From: an uncultured Clostridia bacterium
GTDB taxonomy: Bacteria > Bacillota > Clostridia > Christensenellales > UBA3700
Reading direction: 5' to 3'
Length of the DNA stretch: 64,000 bases
NCBI GenBank assembly: GCA_937880755.1
Contig: CALGRX010000020.1
Coordinates: 1-64,000 of the forward strand
Shown: in pieces, positions 16,379 through 26,130 of the stretch
Numbering within the stretch: the first letter of the stretch is position 1
Layout: each line of letters opens with the position of its first letter
Notes under the pieces: generated by a model
Database searches by the model: none
What the model saw: the letters and a program-made list of their open reading frames with translations, nothing else
Told to the model about the DNA's origin: nothing
Made by a program: the position numbers and the translations under genes

Positions 16379-17413
16379 TTATAGTAAAATTAGTTTTTTA
16401 TTCGATTTGGTCAAATCGACGAGTCCTTCGTCTTCGATGACCACAATATCTTCAATTCTAACGCCGAATTGTCCGTCTATATAGACGCCCGGTTCTACCG
16501 ACATAACGCTACCCGAAGGAATAATCTCCATACACTTTGGCGAAAATGCCAACCCCTCGTGTATATCAACGCCCAATCCGTGTCCCAGCGAATGTGTAAA
16601 ATACTCTCCCAATCCATCGGACGATAGCGACTGCCTTGCAAAAGCGTCACACTCTGCACCCGTCAAGCCTGCCTTGATATTCTCTAGAGCATTTTGCTGT
16701 GCTTGCAATACGCTCTCGTATACTTGGACTTGTCTATCGCTTGGCGTACCTAAACATACCGTGCGGGTCATGTCGGAGCAATACCCTTGATATTTTGCCC
16801 CAAAATCCATAAGGACAAACTCACCTTGTCTAAGCTTTCTTTCGCTACGATGAGCGTGAGGCACTGCCGCGTTGCTACCAAAGGCAACTATACTGTCAAA
16901 AGCAAGCTCACAGCCTTTGGATAAAATGAGATATTCGAGCCTGGCAGCAATATCAATCTCGCTTACGCCCTCTCTAATATAAGGCAAAATCTCCTCAAAA
17001 CACCTATCGGTCACGGCTTGAGCCTTGGTGATGAGAGATATTTCTCTTGACGACTTGACGCTCCTTTGCAGTTCTATCAGCTTGCCTATATCGACTAGCT
17101 GACGGTCGCCTACTATGGATAGCAACCCTAAATATTGCTTATACGATACGTCGCTATCCCAACCTATTTTGTCTCCTTGAACGCCTTGCAAAACGTCTTG
17201 GAGAGTACCGCAAATAACTTCAAACCTATCTCCTAATCTCTCCGCCGCTTCGGCATAATATCTCGAATCAGTGACAAAGTAAGTAGTCTGCTCGGTAGCT
17301 ACGATTTGAGCGTTGGAGCTGGCGTAGCCACTGTAATAATAGGTATTGGATGGCGAGAGTACGACGACAACGTCTACCTCGGCAGTGTCAAACAATGCTT
17401 GAATATCGTTCAT
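16379..17413 (-). CDS. pepQ: Xaa-Pro aminopeptidase/dipeptidase (M24)
   Basis: A 344-residue creatinase-fold metallopeptidase. Metal ligands are visible in order: two Asp in DFGAKYQGYCSDMTR, a His in HSLGHGLGVDIHE, and two Glu in EPGVYIDGQFGVRIED. It removes N-terminal residues before proline or splits X-Pro dipeptides. Whether it is an aminopeptidase or a prolidase is not certain. No well-spaced Shine-Dalgarno is seen at the ATG (AAGG lies only 2-3 nt away). Confidence 0.92.
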   Translation of the reverse strand: MNDIQALFDTAEVDVVVVLSPSNTYYYSGYASSNAQIVATEQTTYFVTDSRYYAEAAERLGDRFEVICGTLQDVLQGVQGDKIGWDSDVSYKQYLGLLSIVGDRQLVDIGKLIELQRSVKSSREISLITKAQAVTDRCFEEILPYIREGVSEIDIAARLEYLILSKGCELAFDSIVAFGSNAAVPHAHRSERKLRQGEFVLMDFGAKYQGYCSDMTRTVCLGTPSDRQVQVYESVLQAQQNALENIKAGLTGAECDAFARQSLSSDGLGEYFTHSLGHGLGVDIHEGLAFSPKCMEIIPSGSVMSVEPGVYIDGQFGVRIEDIVVIEDEGLVDLTKSNKKLILL

Positions 17414-17475
17414 TACCTTATAAGTTTAGCACAACGACGGCAATAAGTAAAGTACTTGCTTATTTTTTTGTAAAA

Positions 17476-18345
17476 TCAGTTGTCTGGCAAGCCGTCAAAA
17501 TAGCTCTTCATCGCTAATGCGTCACGAGTTTGAGTACCGGCAGATTCGCATACGATATACGGCGTCATACCCATATCGTGAGCCACTTCCAAAAACGGTT
17601 CGTAAGGCGGTCCGTACACCTCGTCCTCAAACGTCAAGTGTCTTACCTCTCCTCCCGCCGAATATTGAATTTTGGAAAAATGCACGTGCATATTTTTGGT
17701 CTTCTTTTCTCCAATACTCTCCACCAGCTTGTCAATAACTCGCTTGTAGTCGTCTTTGGTATAGAACACTCCGCAATCTCTGCTATTGAGATGTCCCCAA
17801 TCTATGCACGGCACGATAGTATCGTCACCCATAGCGCACATAGCAATTATCTCGTCAAGATTGCCAAGCTGAGCCTTTTTACCCATAGTTTCGGGACAAA
17901 GAAGCATATCTCCAAAGCCATATTCTTCTTTGAGTTGCAATATTCTCTCAAAAGCTTTGAGCAAGACGTTCATTGCTTGGTCGCGCGGATTTTTGAGAGG
18001 AGAGCCGGGGTGAAAAACGCATCTTTTGCCACCCATGAGCTTAAGAGCCTTGAGCGAATCGAAGATATATCTCACGTTGTTGTCGGCTTTGTCGCTTTCG
18101 AGCGTTGCCAAATTGATAAAGTAGGGCGCGTGCACGGAAATCTCGATATCGTAGTCGCTAAAAGCCTTGCCTATGACGGTGGCGGTTTCGGGCTTGAGCA
18201 TTACTCCTCTACCAAATGAATACTCGAAACAATCTAGCCCCTTAGATTTTAGCCAGCCGGGGACTTGATAGGTGTGTAGGTAGCCTTCGTTTTTGAAGTC
18301 CTCACACGTTCCGCTAGGACCAAACTTAATTTTGTCTAAGTACAT
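17476..18345 (-). CDS. nfo: Endonuclease IV (apurinic/apyrimidinic endonuclease)
   Basis: The 289-residue TIM-barrel protein keeps the zinc-ligand pattern of Nfo: His in SVHAPYF, His in VFHPG, Glu in CPETMGK, Asp and His in CIDWGHLN, His in MHVHFSK, and Glu in VCESAG. It cuts DNA 5' to abasic sites in base-excision repair. The start overlaps the ribF stop by 20 nt, so it belongs to the truB-ribF operon end. It is annotated as Nfo, though close xylose-isomerase-like relatives exist. Confidence 0.88.
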   Translation of the reverse strand: MYLDKIKFGPSGTCEDFKNEGYLHTYQVPGWLKSKGLDCFEYSFGRGVMLKPETATVIGKAFSDYDIEISVHAPYFINLATLESDKADNNVRYIFDSLKALKLMGGKRCVFHPGSPLKNPRDQAMNVLLKAFERILQLKEEYGFGDMLLCPETMGKKAQLGNLDEIIAMCAMGDDTIVPCIDWGHLNSRDCGVFYTKDDYKRVIDKLVESIGEKKTKNMHVHFSKIQYSAGGEVRHLTFEDEVYGPPYEPFLEVAHDMGMTPYIVCESAGTQTRDALAMKSYFDGLPDN

Positions 18346-19243
18346 AATCTATATCCTTTTTGATTTGACAAGACAACTGCTCTTTGTTGTCAAATCTACG
18401 TATATCTCTAATTTTTGAGATAAACTCAACTACAATTTCTTTGTCGTATACGTCTCGTTGCAAGCCTATCACGTGGGCTTCGATATTATAGTTGTCGTCA
18501 CCGAAGGTCGGATGAGCACCAACGTTGGTGACTGCTTTGAGTATAATACCGTCTATAATAACGTTGGTATCGTACACGCCTTGAGGAAGCTTGGTTTTGC
18601 AGACAGGATATTCGATATTGGCTGTCTTGAAGCCAAGCTTGGCGCCGTCAGCTCTACCGTGAACTACCTTGCCGACTACGAAATACGGAGCACCTAGTTG
18701 GGTGGCAATCTCCTTGAGGTCTGCTTGTTCTACTAATTTTCGAAGATATCTGGACGAAATTTTGTTGCCGTCGGCGAGCAATCTCATATCCTCAACGGCT
18801 AGCTCTATGCCGTGACTAATACAAAAATCTCTTAGAGTATCGACGTTGCCTTGCGCGCCCTTGCCGTAGGTGTAATCGCTACCGACAACTATGGCTTTGA
18901 TATCTTTGCGGGTTATCAATCTCTCAAGAAAATCTATCGGAGGCGTATCGGCAAACGATTTGTCAAAAGTCGCTCTCACGACTACGTCTACGCCCAATTT
19001 TTGTAGACGATACAGCCTTTCGGTATAGGTCAATACTTGCAAACTGTCCTTGCCTAGGAATTGAAACGGATTGTTGTCAAAAGTAAAAACCGCCGACGCG
19101 CAGTCGTACTTGTAAGCCAAAAGCTGTGCTTTGTGTATAAGACCTACGTGCCCGACGTGTAGACTGTCAAAAAAACCCATACAAACCGTCAATGGTCTGT
19201 CGTAAGGCTCGTCGTATGCAATTTGCGTTAGTTGTCTTGCCAT
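18326..19243 (-). CDS. ribF: Bifunctional riboflavin kinase/FAD synthetase
   Basis: A 305-residue protein with an N-terminal nucleotidyltransferase domain (GFFDSLHVGHVGLI, then VVGSDYTYGKGAQG) and a C-terminal riboflavin kinase domain (VVHGRADGAKLGFKTANIEY). It converts riboflavin to FMN and then FAD. It overlaps truB by 16 nt. The rbfA-nrnA-truB-ribF order matches the classical nusA-infB operon tail. Confidence 0.96.
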   Translation of the reverse strand: MARQLTQIAYDEPYDRPLTVCMGFFDSLHVGHVGLIHKAQLLAYKYDCASAVFTFDNNPFQFLGKDSLQVLTYTERLYRLQKLGVDVVVRATFDKSFADTPPIDFLERLITRKDIKAIVVGSDYTYGKGAQGNVDTLRDFCISHGIELAVEDMRLLADGNKISSRYLRKLVEQADLKEIATQLGAPYFVVGKVVHGRADGAKLGFKTANIEYPVCKTKLPQGVYDTNVIIDGIILKAVTNVGAHPTFGDDNYNIEAHVIGLQRDVYDKEIVVEFISKIRDIRRFDNKEQLSCQIKKDIDYVLRQN

Positions 19244-20115
19244 AAGTTTACTTTTGATTTGGTTATGCCGTCTTGAGTATAGGCTAGTGAATATAATTGT
19301 CCGTCAACCGTCAACAAGACGTATCCCTCGGCTATATCTTGCAAGGCGCAAGGCACTCCGTTGAGTACTTGTTTTCGCTTAGACGGCGGAATTTCGTACG
19401 TAGGAATAGAGCGAGACAACGTAGTGAGTAGAGGCTCCACGTACTCGCAAGGGTTGGCGATAAATTCGTCTAAGCTCACGCTATCTTCTATAAAGTATCG
19501 TCCCGAAGCCGTACGTTTGAGTGACGACATATAGCCTACTACGCCTAGTCCGTCGGCAATGTCTCTTGCAAGCGAACGTATGTACGTGCCTGACGAACAT
19601 TCTACTGCTATATCAACGCTCCTGCAATACTCGCCCTCGCGCTCGGTATCTAGTACACGAATATCGTATATGGTGACTTTGCGACTAGGTAACTCCACTT
19701 CGCTTCCGCGTCTAGCCAACTCGTAAGCTCTTACGCCGTCAATGGATATTGCGCTGTATGCGGGCGGAATTTGAGTTATATCCCCTCTAAAAGCATTTAT
19801 AGCGCGTTGGATTTGGTCGTGTCTAGGCAACGTTGAGGTGGCTACTACGTGTCCTTCTCTATCCAAAGTGTCGGTCGTCTTACCAAAGGTCACCGTGGCA
19901 ACGTAACGCTTAGTCTTGATTTGCATATAGTCGAATAGCCTAGTCGCTTTGCCAAAGCCAAGCACCAAAACGCCCTCTGCCAAAGGATCAAGCGTGCCCA
20001 TATGACCGCATTTGACCTTATAGCCCAATGCTTTGGACATAGCTTTGCGACACTTGATTACAGCATCGCTAGAAGATATGTCTAATGGCTTGTTGATATT
20101 GACAAGACAATTCAT
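19228..20115 (-). CDS. truB: tRNA pseudouridine(55) synthase TruB
   Basis: The 295-residue enzyme converts U55 of tRNA to pseudouridine. The catalytic Asp lies in GHMGTLDPLAEGVLVLG (Asp43), and GTYIRSLARDIADGLG is the second family motif. A C-terminal PUA-like tail is present. The start overlaps nrnA by 4 nt. Confidence 0.97.
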   Translation of the reverse strand: MNCLVNINKPLDISSSDAVIKCRKAMSKALGYKVKCGHMGTLDPLAEGVLVLGFGKATRLFDYMQIKTKRYVATVTFGKTTDTLDREGHVVATSTLPRHDQIQRAINAFRGDITQIPPAYSAISIDGVRAYELARRGSEVELPSRKVTIYDIRVLDTEREGEYCRSVDIAVECSSGTYIRSLARDIADGLGVVGYMSSLKRTASGRYFIEDSVSLDEFIANPCEYVEPLLTTLSRSIPTYEIPPSKRKQVLNGVPCALQDIAEGYVLLTVDGQLYSLAYTQDGITKSKVNLWQDN

Positions 20116-21095
20116 AGATTGTCCTTACACGCCTTGAGAAGCTTGTCCTTGACGTCTTCGTAGAGGCCGTTGAGTCTACAACCCGCGGCGTTTTTGTGCC
20201 CACCTCCGCCAAAAGTAGAGGCTATTGCGCTGGCGTCAACGATATCTGTGGTGCGAATACTAACCTTGAAGCTGTTGGCTACCGACGTATCGGTGATGGC
20301 AAGCGCAACTTGTACGCCGTCGATATTGCGAATATTATTGATTAAGCCGTCGGTGTCCTCTTCGCTCGTGTTGGTAATAGCAAAGTCCTCTTGCGTAAAA
20401 TGTATGATACCGATAGCTCCGTCCTCAAAAAATCTAGCGTTTTGCAATACTCTTACTTTGAGGTAAAACTTGTTAATCGTGATAGATTTTAGATATTTTT
20501 CGCATATAGCCGCGGCGTCAAAGTCGTATTTTAGAAGTTGACTTGCTACAGCGTGAGTGTGAGAGCTGACGTTGGAATAACTAAATCCACCGCTGTCGGT
20601 GACTATGCCCGTATACAAAAGCTTGGCAACATCGTCGTCAATGCAGCTTTGCTTTTCGTCTATAAGTTTAAGCAAGTCAAACATAATTTCGCAAGTCGAG
20701 CTGGCTTGAGGGAATATCAAATTGACCTTGGCAAATCTATCGTTGGTCTTGTGGTGGTCGATATTTAGCGTCTCCTTGGCGGACAAAAATACGTCGCTAA
20801 GACTACCTAGACGACCCAAGTCGCCACAGTCGCACGCAACGCATAGGTCGTATCTATCAAGCGTAGGTTTGTTGTATTTTTCCGCGCCAAGCATAGAAGA
20901 GTACAAGGGCTTGACGTCGTTTTCGCAATACAAATCGGCTTGCTTGCCAAGCAAAACCAAGGCTCTGTAAAGAGCCAAGGAACTGCCAAGCGTGTCGCCG
21001 TCGGGATTGATATGCGAAAAAATCGCAACCTTAGAAGCAGAGAGCAACGTCTTGACGCATTTTTCCATTGCATTGAGTTCACGCATTGTCGTCAT
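20112..21095 (-). CDS. nrnA: Bifunctional oligoribonuclease/pAp phosphatase NrnA (DHH-DHHA1)
   Basis: A 327-residue DHH-family phosphoesterase. Metal motifs are HINPDGDTLGS, VACDCGD, DHHKTNDR and VTDSGGF, and the C-terminal DHHA1 motif is GGGGHKNAAG. NrnA degrades nanoRNAs and 3'-phosphoadenosine-5'-phosphate. Its position between rbfA and truB is common in Clostridia. An AAAGGAAG ribosome-binding site supports the first ATG. Confidence 0.94.
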   Translation of the reverse strand: MTTMRELNAMEKCVKTLLSASKVAIFSHINPDGDTLGSSLALYRALVLLGKQADLYCENDVKPLYSSMLGAEKYNKPTLDRYDLCVACDCGDLGRLGSLSDVFLSAKETLNIDHHKTNDRFAKVNLIFPQASSTCEIMFDLLKLIDEKQSCIDDDVAKLLYTGIVTDSGGFSYSNVSSHTHAVASQLLKYDFDAAAICEKYLKSITINKFYLKVRVLQNARFFEDGAIGIIHFTQEDFAITNTSEEDTDGLINNIRNIDGVQVALAITDTSVANSFKVSIRTTDIVDASAIASTFGGGGHKNAAGCRLNGLYEDVKDKLLKACKDNL

Positions 21096-21444
21096 TATTA
21101 CTTCCTTTGGTGTTGATTTCGTGCAAAATTTTGGATATTTTGTAGCTGTAATCGAGGTTTTCGTCTAGGATAAATCTAAGCTGTGGCAATGCTCTTAGCT
21201 TTATTTTGCCTTTTAAACAAGACTTGATATAGCCTTCTGCGTTGCTAAGCCCCTCGATTACTTCTTTTTCTTTGCCATTTGCTCCCAAAACGCTGACGTA
21301 GACCTTGGCAAGAGTGAGGTCGGGATCACAATCGACTTTCATAATCGTTATGAGTCCTTGCACTCTAGGGTCTTTTACTCCGTCTTGCAAAACGCTTGAC
21401 AGCTGTTTTTTTAGTTCGGAATTAGTTCTTTCTACTCTGTTCAT
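21079..21444 (-). CDS. rbfA: Ribosome-binding factor A
   Basis: A 121-residue KH-like protein (RVERTNSELKKQLSSVLQ, then YIKSCLKGKIKLRALPQLRFILDENLDYS). It binds the 30S subunit during 16S rRNA maturation. It overlaps infB by 4 nt and nrnA by 17 nt. Confidence 0.95.
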   Translation of the reverse strand: MNRVERTNSELKKQLSSVLQDGVKDPRVQGLITIMKVDCDPDLTLAKVYVSVLGANGKEKEVIEGLSNAEGYIKSCLKGKIKLRALPQLRFILDENLDYSYKISKILHEINTKGSNNDDNA

Positions 21445-24005
21445 TTTTCAATTTTTTCCATTATATAGCTTTCGATGATATCGCCGACTTTGATATCGTT
21501 GAATTTCTCAAGACCGATACCGCACTCGTAACCTGCCGCAACGTCTTTGGCGTCGTCTTTGCCTCTCTTGAGCGAGGACAAAGTGCCTTCAAATACTACT
21601 ACGTTATCTCTCAAAAGTCTTGCGCCACAGTTTCTGCTAACCTTACCGTCGGTAATGTAGCTACCTGCAACGGTGCCGTAATTGCTGATTTTGAATACGG
21701 CTCTAACCTCGGCGTGTCCGATAATAACCTCGTTATATTTCGGCGTAAACATACCTTTGAGCGCAGCGGTAACGTCGTCGATTGCGTCGTAAATGATACT
21801 ATAATTGCGAATATCTACGCCCGTGCTCTCGGCAAGTGCCTTAGCCTTGGCGTCGGGACGCACGTTGAAGCCGATGATTACGGCTTTGGTTGTGCCTGCA
21901 AGCATGACGTCGGACTCGTTGATTGCGCCTACACCGTTATGCACGATATGAATTTTGACGTTTTCTTCTTGCATCTCCTCGCTGAGCTTGAGCATAGACT
22001 GTTTGATAGCCTCTGCAGAGCCTTGCACGTCTGCTTTGATGAGCAAGCTAAGTGATTTGATTTCGTCGGAAGTAACGTTTTTGAACATATCGTCCAAAGA
22101 ACGCGCCGTGCTTGCGGCTTGCATCTCGCTTCTTTCTTTGTCAATACGGTCTTGAACGACTTGTTTAGCAAGTTTTTCGTCGGCAACGGCAACCATTATG
22201 TCGCCTGCATTAGGCACTTCGGAGAAGCCTTGAATTTGCACGGCGTAAGAAGGTCCTGCTTCTTTGACTTGCTTGCCTTGACAGTCGGTCATTGCTCTAA
22301 CCTTACCTATTGTCGTGCCCGCAACGACGTAGTCCTTGACTTTGAGCGTACCGTTTTGAACCAAAACCGTTGCAACAGGTCCTATACCCTTGTCAAGACG
22401 AGCCTCGATAATAGTACCGCTTGCCTTGGTCTTTTTGTTGGCTTTTAGCTCCAATACCTCGGCTTGCAACAATATACCTTCTAGCAATTCTTGCACGCCT
22501 TGTCCGTACTTGGCGCTGATTGGGCAAACCATTACGTCACCGCCCCATTCTTCGCACATAATGTCGTATTGGGTCAACTCTTGTTTAATTCTCTCTACGT
22601 TAGCGCCCGGTTTGTCTATCTTGTTGACGGCTATCATAATAACAACGCCGGCTTCTTTGGCGTGATTGATAGCTTCTACGGTCTGCGGCATTATACCGTC
22701 GTCAGCGGCAACTACGATTACGGCAATATCCGTCACCTTTGCACCTCTCATACGCATTGCCGTAAACGCCTCGTGTCCCGGGGTGTCGAGGAAGGTGATT
22801 TTTTCTCCGTTGACGTCTATAGTATAAGCACCTATGTGTTGCGTTATACCGCCCGCCTCTTTGGCAACCACGTTGGTCTTGCGAATATAGTCGAGAAGCG
22901 AAGTCTTGCCATGGTCTACGTGACCCATAATGGTCACGACCGGAGGTCTCTTGACAAGATTAGCCGTATCAACGTCCTTTTGTACCAGCTCTTTGAGCTT
23001 GTCTTCGGCGGTTGCTTCCATCTTGAGTTCTAGTTCGATATTGTAATCTATCGCAATCATCTCGGCTTCTTCAAAGCTTATCGTGCCGTTGATAGTGACG
23101 ATTTTTCCCAATTGGAAGAGTTTGTTGATGATATCCTTAGCCGTTACGCCGATTTTTTCACTCAATACTCTGATAGGCACTACCTCGCTATTAAGCACAG
23201 CGTGGTCGATTTTGATGCGTTGAGCCGAAGAGTCGTTGTCCTTATTTTTCTTCTTAACCTTGACGTAACGCGACATCTCGTTGTCTTCGAGCAAAGAGCC
23301 GTCGACTGCGTATCCTCTCTTGAGCAAATCGCGCTTGCTAAACCCTCCCTTGTCGGTCTTTTCGTTACGCACGAAAGAGGTTTGCTTCTTCTTTTTGTCG
23401 CCCCTACCCGCAGTTGGGAAATCTACGGCCTCAACCCTGGTTGGTCTTGCTCCTACGTTGCCTGCGTTAGGTCTATTTTGGAAGTTAGGTCTAGCTCCGC
23501 CGCCTTGAGCGTTGGCTCCGCGAGGTGCGTTACTTCTATTGTTTTTTACAAAAATCGATACGTCAATATTGCCTTGGTTAGGCTTGTTGTTGCGATAGTC
23601 GGGCTTGATTGCCTGTGGATTGATATAGGTTCTGGTAACGGGCTTTTCGCTAGGTGCAACGGGCTCGGTTGGTTTTTGCTCTGCCTCTTTTGCTTGATTG
23701 ACGCCTGTTTGTGGCTCGCTACCGCTTTCTTCTGAGTTTTTGCTGTTCTCGGCAACCTTAGCCTCCACGTTAGTTTGCGGTGCGGTAGACTTTTCCACGA
23801 CAACGTCAACACCATCTTGCGGTTTGATGATGCTCCTTTGAGCCTTGATATCGTTGAGTTTTGCTCTTGCTTCCGCAATAGTGCGTTTTGCGTCGCTAAT
23901 CACGACAATCATATGATTGACCTTCTCTTTGATAAAAGAATCAATCTCTTTGACGCTCTTTATTTGTTCGTTTTTGTTTTCTGGTTTGTTTTCTGGATTA
24001 GTCAC
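21441..24005 (-). CDS. infB: Translation initiation factor IF-2
   Basis: The 854-residue GTPase delivers fMet-tRNA to the 30S subunit. A long, charged, low-complexity N-terminal part (about 1-260, rich in Asn, Pro, Gln, Arg and Gly) precedes the IF2-N module (VRVLSEKIGVTAKDIINKLFQLG). The G domain follows, with GHVDHGKTS (G1), DTPGHE (G3) and NKID (G4), then two EF-Tu-like domains and the C-terminal domains. The start is GTG with a GGAGG ribosome-binding site. Confidence 0.98.
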   Translation of the reverse strand: MTNPENKPENKNEQIKSVKEIDSFIKEKVNHMIVVISDAKRTIAEARAKLNDIKAQRSIIKPQDGVDVVVEKSTAPQTNVEAKVAENSKNSEESGSEPQTGVNQAKEAEQKPTEPVAPSEKPVTRTYINPQAIKPDYRNNKPNQGNIDVSIFVKNNRSNAPRGANAQGGGARPNFQNRPNAGNVGARPTRVEAVDFPTAGRGDKKKKQTSFVRNEKTDKGGFSKRDLLKRGYAVDGSLLEDNEMSRYVKVKKKNKDNDSSAQRIKIDHAVLNSEVVPIRVLSEKIGVTAKDIINKLFQLGKIVTINGTISFEEAEMIAIDYNIELELKMEATAEDKLKELVQKDVDTANLVKRPPVVTIMGHVDHGKTSLLDYIRKTNVVAKEAGGITQHIGAYTIDVNGEKITFLDTPGHEAFTAMRMRGAKVTDIAVIVVAADDGIMPQTVEAINHAKEAGVVIMIAVNKIDKPGANVERIKQELTQYDIMCEEWGGDVMVCPISAKYGQGVQELLEGILLQAEVLELKANKKTKASGTIIEARLDKGIGPVATVLVQNGTLKVKDYVVAGTTIGKVRAMTDCQGKQVKEAGPSYAVQIQGFSEVPNAGDIMVAVADEKLAKQVVQDRIDKERSEMQAASTARSLDDMFKNVTSDEIKSLSLLIKADVQGSAEAIKQSMLKLSEEMQEENVKIHIVHNGVGAINESDVMLAGTTKAVIIGFNVRPDAKAKALAESTGVDIRNYSIIYDAIDDVTAALKGMFTPKYNEVIIGHAEVRAVFKISNYGTVAGSYITDGKVSRNCGARLLRDNVVVFEGTLSSLKRGKDDAKDVAAGYECGIGLEKFNDIKVGDIIESYIMEKIEK

Positions 24006-24020
24006 AAAAAAACCTCCGAT

Positions 24021-24332
24021 TTATTCTGAAATTTTGAGTATTGCCTTTGCAAGATTGTCGTCCGTGACGGCAATTAGTTTTACGTTGTTACGCTTGAGCA
24101 TTGCTCCAAGCGAGTTGGACGGCAAATACAATACGTCTACGTCGTTTTTGGTCGCATAGTATTCCGCTTCCGAGGCGGAATTAGAGCTAATTGCGCCGTC
24201 AATAAGTATTATTCTAGGATGTTTTTTGCTCTTTTTGAGCATATCCAACCCCCATATTACTTTGCCACTCTTGATTGCAAAGCCTACGTAACAACTAATT
24301 TTGTCGGGATTGGAATTGCTCAACGATTGCAT
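24021..24332 (-). CDS. rplGA: L7Ae-type ribosomal protein (YlxQ/RplGA)
   Basis: This 103-residue protein has the L7Ae/L30e/S12e/Gadd45 fold pattern: CYVGFAIKSGKVIWGLDMLKK, IILIDGAISSNSASEAEYYA and LKRNNVKLIAV. YlxQ proteins bind kink-turn RNA. It sits between ylxR and infB as in all Firmicute nusA operons and overlaps ylxR by 38 nt, which is long but in keeping with this operon. Confidence 0.88.
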   Translation of the reverse strand: MQSLSNSNPDKISCYVGFAIKSGKVIWGLDMLKKSKKHPRIILIDGAISSNSASEAEYYATKNDVDVLYLPSNSLGAMLKRNNVKLIAVTDDNLAKAILKISE

Positions 24333-24561
24333 CGTACACCTCTTGAGATACGTTGGTCTTAAACGCCTTGTTGAGAGCCTTGCTCTTTGCGCATTTTTCT
24401 ATACAAGCAAGATTGTTGCAAACGTATGCGCCACGCCCCTGCTTTTTGCCGCTAAAATCGAGAGATATGTTACCCTCTACGTCCTTTACTATTCTGATAA
24501 GCTCGTTTTTGGGCTTATGCTCTTTGCAAGCTATACAGGTCCTTTCGGGTACGACTTTCAT
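24295..24561 (-). CDS. rnpM: YlxR family RNA-binding protein (DUF448)
   Basis: An 88-residue basic protein with the family signature PERTCIACKEHKPKNELIRIV and GRGAYVC. YlxR (RnpM) has been reported to bind and modulate RNase P RNA in Firmicutes; rnpB is encoded at 41791-42105. The start at 24561 is one base past the nusA stop, with GAGG at 7 nt. Confidence 0.9.
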   Translation of the reverse strand: MKVVPERTCIACKEHKPKNELIRIVKDVEGNISLDFSGKKQGRGAYVCNNLACIEKCAKSKALNKAFKTNVSQEVYDAIVEQFQSRQN

Positions 24562-24562
24562 A

Positions 24563-25639
24563 TCAGTCCTCAATCGTTCCGTCGTTGAACTTGTCGGCTA
24601 CGGTGCTGTAAGGCTTGACGTCTATCTTCCAACCCGTTAGCTTAGCTGCAAGTCTTACGTTTTGACCTGCCTTGCCTATAGCAAGCGAAAGCTTGTCGTC
24701 AGGCACGATAACCTTGGCACTCTTTTCGTTTTCGTTGACTTGAACCATAATTACCTTAGCAGGGCTAAGAGCTCTGGAAATATATTCGAGCGGGTCTTGA
24801 CACCAACCGATGACGTCGATTTTTTCTCCGCCGAGTTGTTGAACGATAGAGTTGATACGCATACCCTTGTTGCCGATGCAACTACCTACTGCGTCGATAG
24901 ACGGATCTTCGCTAAATACTGCCATTTTGGTACGATAACCTGCCTCTCTGACGATATGCTTAATAGATACGAGTCCTGCCTTGATTTCCGGTACTTCATG
25001 CTCAAAAAGTCTTTTGACAAAACCGATATTGGAACGAGATACCAAAACTTGAGTAGCACCCTTGGTAGTGGTACGAGTGGTCTTGACGTAAACGTTGATA
25101 ACGTCGCCAACGTTGTACTTCTCGCCTCTGATTTGGTCGGAAGGCATCATAACGCCCTCTAATTGTGAGCCCGTCATCTCTACGTACACGGTGTCGTTTT
25201 CTATTCTTCTCACGATAGCGGTAAGGATTTCGCCCTCTTTTTCGTTCATCTCTTCGAGCACCATATTCTTGACGTGGTCGTTGAGTCTTTGAGTGATGAC
25301 TTGTTTAGCTGTTTGAGCGGCTATACGGCTAAAATCCTTAGGCGTGATGTCCTCAGAAACGATATCGCCAACTTTGTATGTGCTTTTGATAGCCTTGGCA
25401 TCTTCTAGCGAAATTTCCTTCTCGGGATCTTCCACCGTCTCTACGATAGTCTTATATGCGTAGATGTTGATAGAAAACTTAGCTTCGTTGAGTACGACCA
25501 ATACGTTGCGAGCTTCACCTGCTTCTCTCTTGTATGCCGACGCAAGTCCTGCTTCCAACGACTCGATAAATACCGCTTTGTCAATTCTCTTTTCTTTTTC
25601 CAACTCATCGAGAGCGGCGAAGAAATCTTTGTTTACCAT
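24563..25639 (-). CDS. nusA: Transcription termination/antitermination factor NusA
   Basis: The 358-residue protein has the N-terminal RNA-polymerase-binding domain (MVNKDFFAALDELEKEKRIDK), an S1 domain (about 130-200, EGEILTAIVRRIENDTVYVEM) and two KH domains (GSCIGNKGMRINSIVQQLGGEKIDV; LSLAIGKAGQNVRLAAKLTGW). There is no long C-terminal acidic repeat, as in other Firmicutes. It follows rimP by 9 nt. Confidence 0.97.
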   Translation of the reverse strand: MVNKDFFAALDELEKEKRIDKAVFIESLEAGLASAYKREAGEARNVLVVLNEAKFSINIYAYKTIVETVEDPEKEISLEDAKAIKSTYKVGDIVSEDITPKDFSRIAAQTAKQVITQRLNDHVKNMVLEEMNEKEGEILTAIVRRIENDTVYVEMTGSQLEGVMMPSDQIRGEKYNVGDVINVYVKTTRTTTKGATQVLVSRSNIGFVKRLFEHEVPEIKAGLVSIKHIVREAGYRTKMAVFSEDPSIDAVGSCIGNKGMRINSIVQQLGGEKIDVIGWCQDPLEYISRALSPAKVIMVQVNENEKSAKVIVPDDKLSLAIGKAGQNVRLAAKLTGWKIDVKPYSTVADKFNDGTIED

Positions 25640-25648
25640 TGTATCCTC

Positions 25649-26107
25649 CTAAAATTTGATTGCAGTGCGTATAACTGCAACGTCCTTGATGTCAAGGTTT
25701 ATTGTTATATTATTGTAATTGAGAGTGACGATACCGTCCTCGTATCCTTCTAGCGTTGCTTCAAACTTCTTGAGTTTGTCAATCGGCTTGTATAAGGATA
25801 CCTCTACCTCTTTGCCAATATTTTTGGCAAAATCTCGCTCAGTCTTGTAGGGTCTGTCCAGCCCCGGGGAAGACACGTTGAGATTGTAAGGCTGTCCGTC
25901 AGTCGGGTCAATATCGTCAAGAGGCGCGTCGATTGCACGATGAATAGTCTCGCAATCGTTGAGGTCAACTCCACCTTCCTTGTCGATAAAAACCGTCAAA
26001 GTCATCATATCGTATTGCTTTTTGTATTCTATATCCACGAGTTCCATACCGTGCTCGGTGACGATTTTTTCTATTGTGTCGCGTACCGCGTCGATTACTT
26101 TAGACAT
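25649..26107 (-). CDS. rimP: Ribosome maturation factor RimP
   Basis: A 152-residue protein with the family blocks GMELVDIEYKK, GGVDLNDCETIHRAIDAPLD and LNVSSPGLDRPYKTERDF. It acts in 30S subunit maturation. The start at 26107 has AGGGGG five bases upstream and fits the family N-terminus; the open frame to 26230 is leader. It heads the rimP-nusA-ylxR-ylxQ-infB operon. Confidence 0.96.
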   Translation of the reverse strand: MSKVIDAVRDTIEKIVTEHGMELVDIEYKKQYDMMTLTVFIDKEGGVDLNDCETIHRAIDAPLDDIDPTDGQPYNLNVSSPGLDRPYKTERDFAKNIGKEVEVSLYKPIDKLKKFEATLEGYEDGIVTLNYNNITINLDIKDVAVIRTAIKF

Positions 26108-26130
26108 ATAGCCCCCTTTGATAAAATTGT

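Noticed and set aside
23112..23735. 207-codon plus-strand ORF inside infB
   Set aside because: Antisense shadow of the low-complexity IF-2 N-terminus; no ribosome-binding site or family match.
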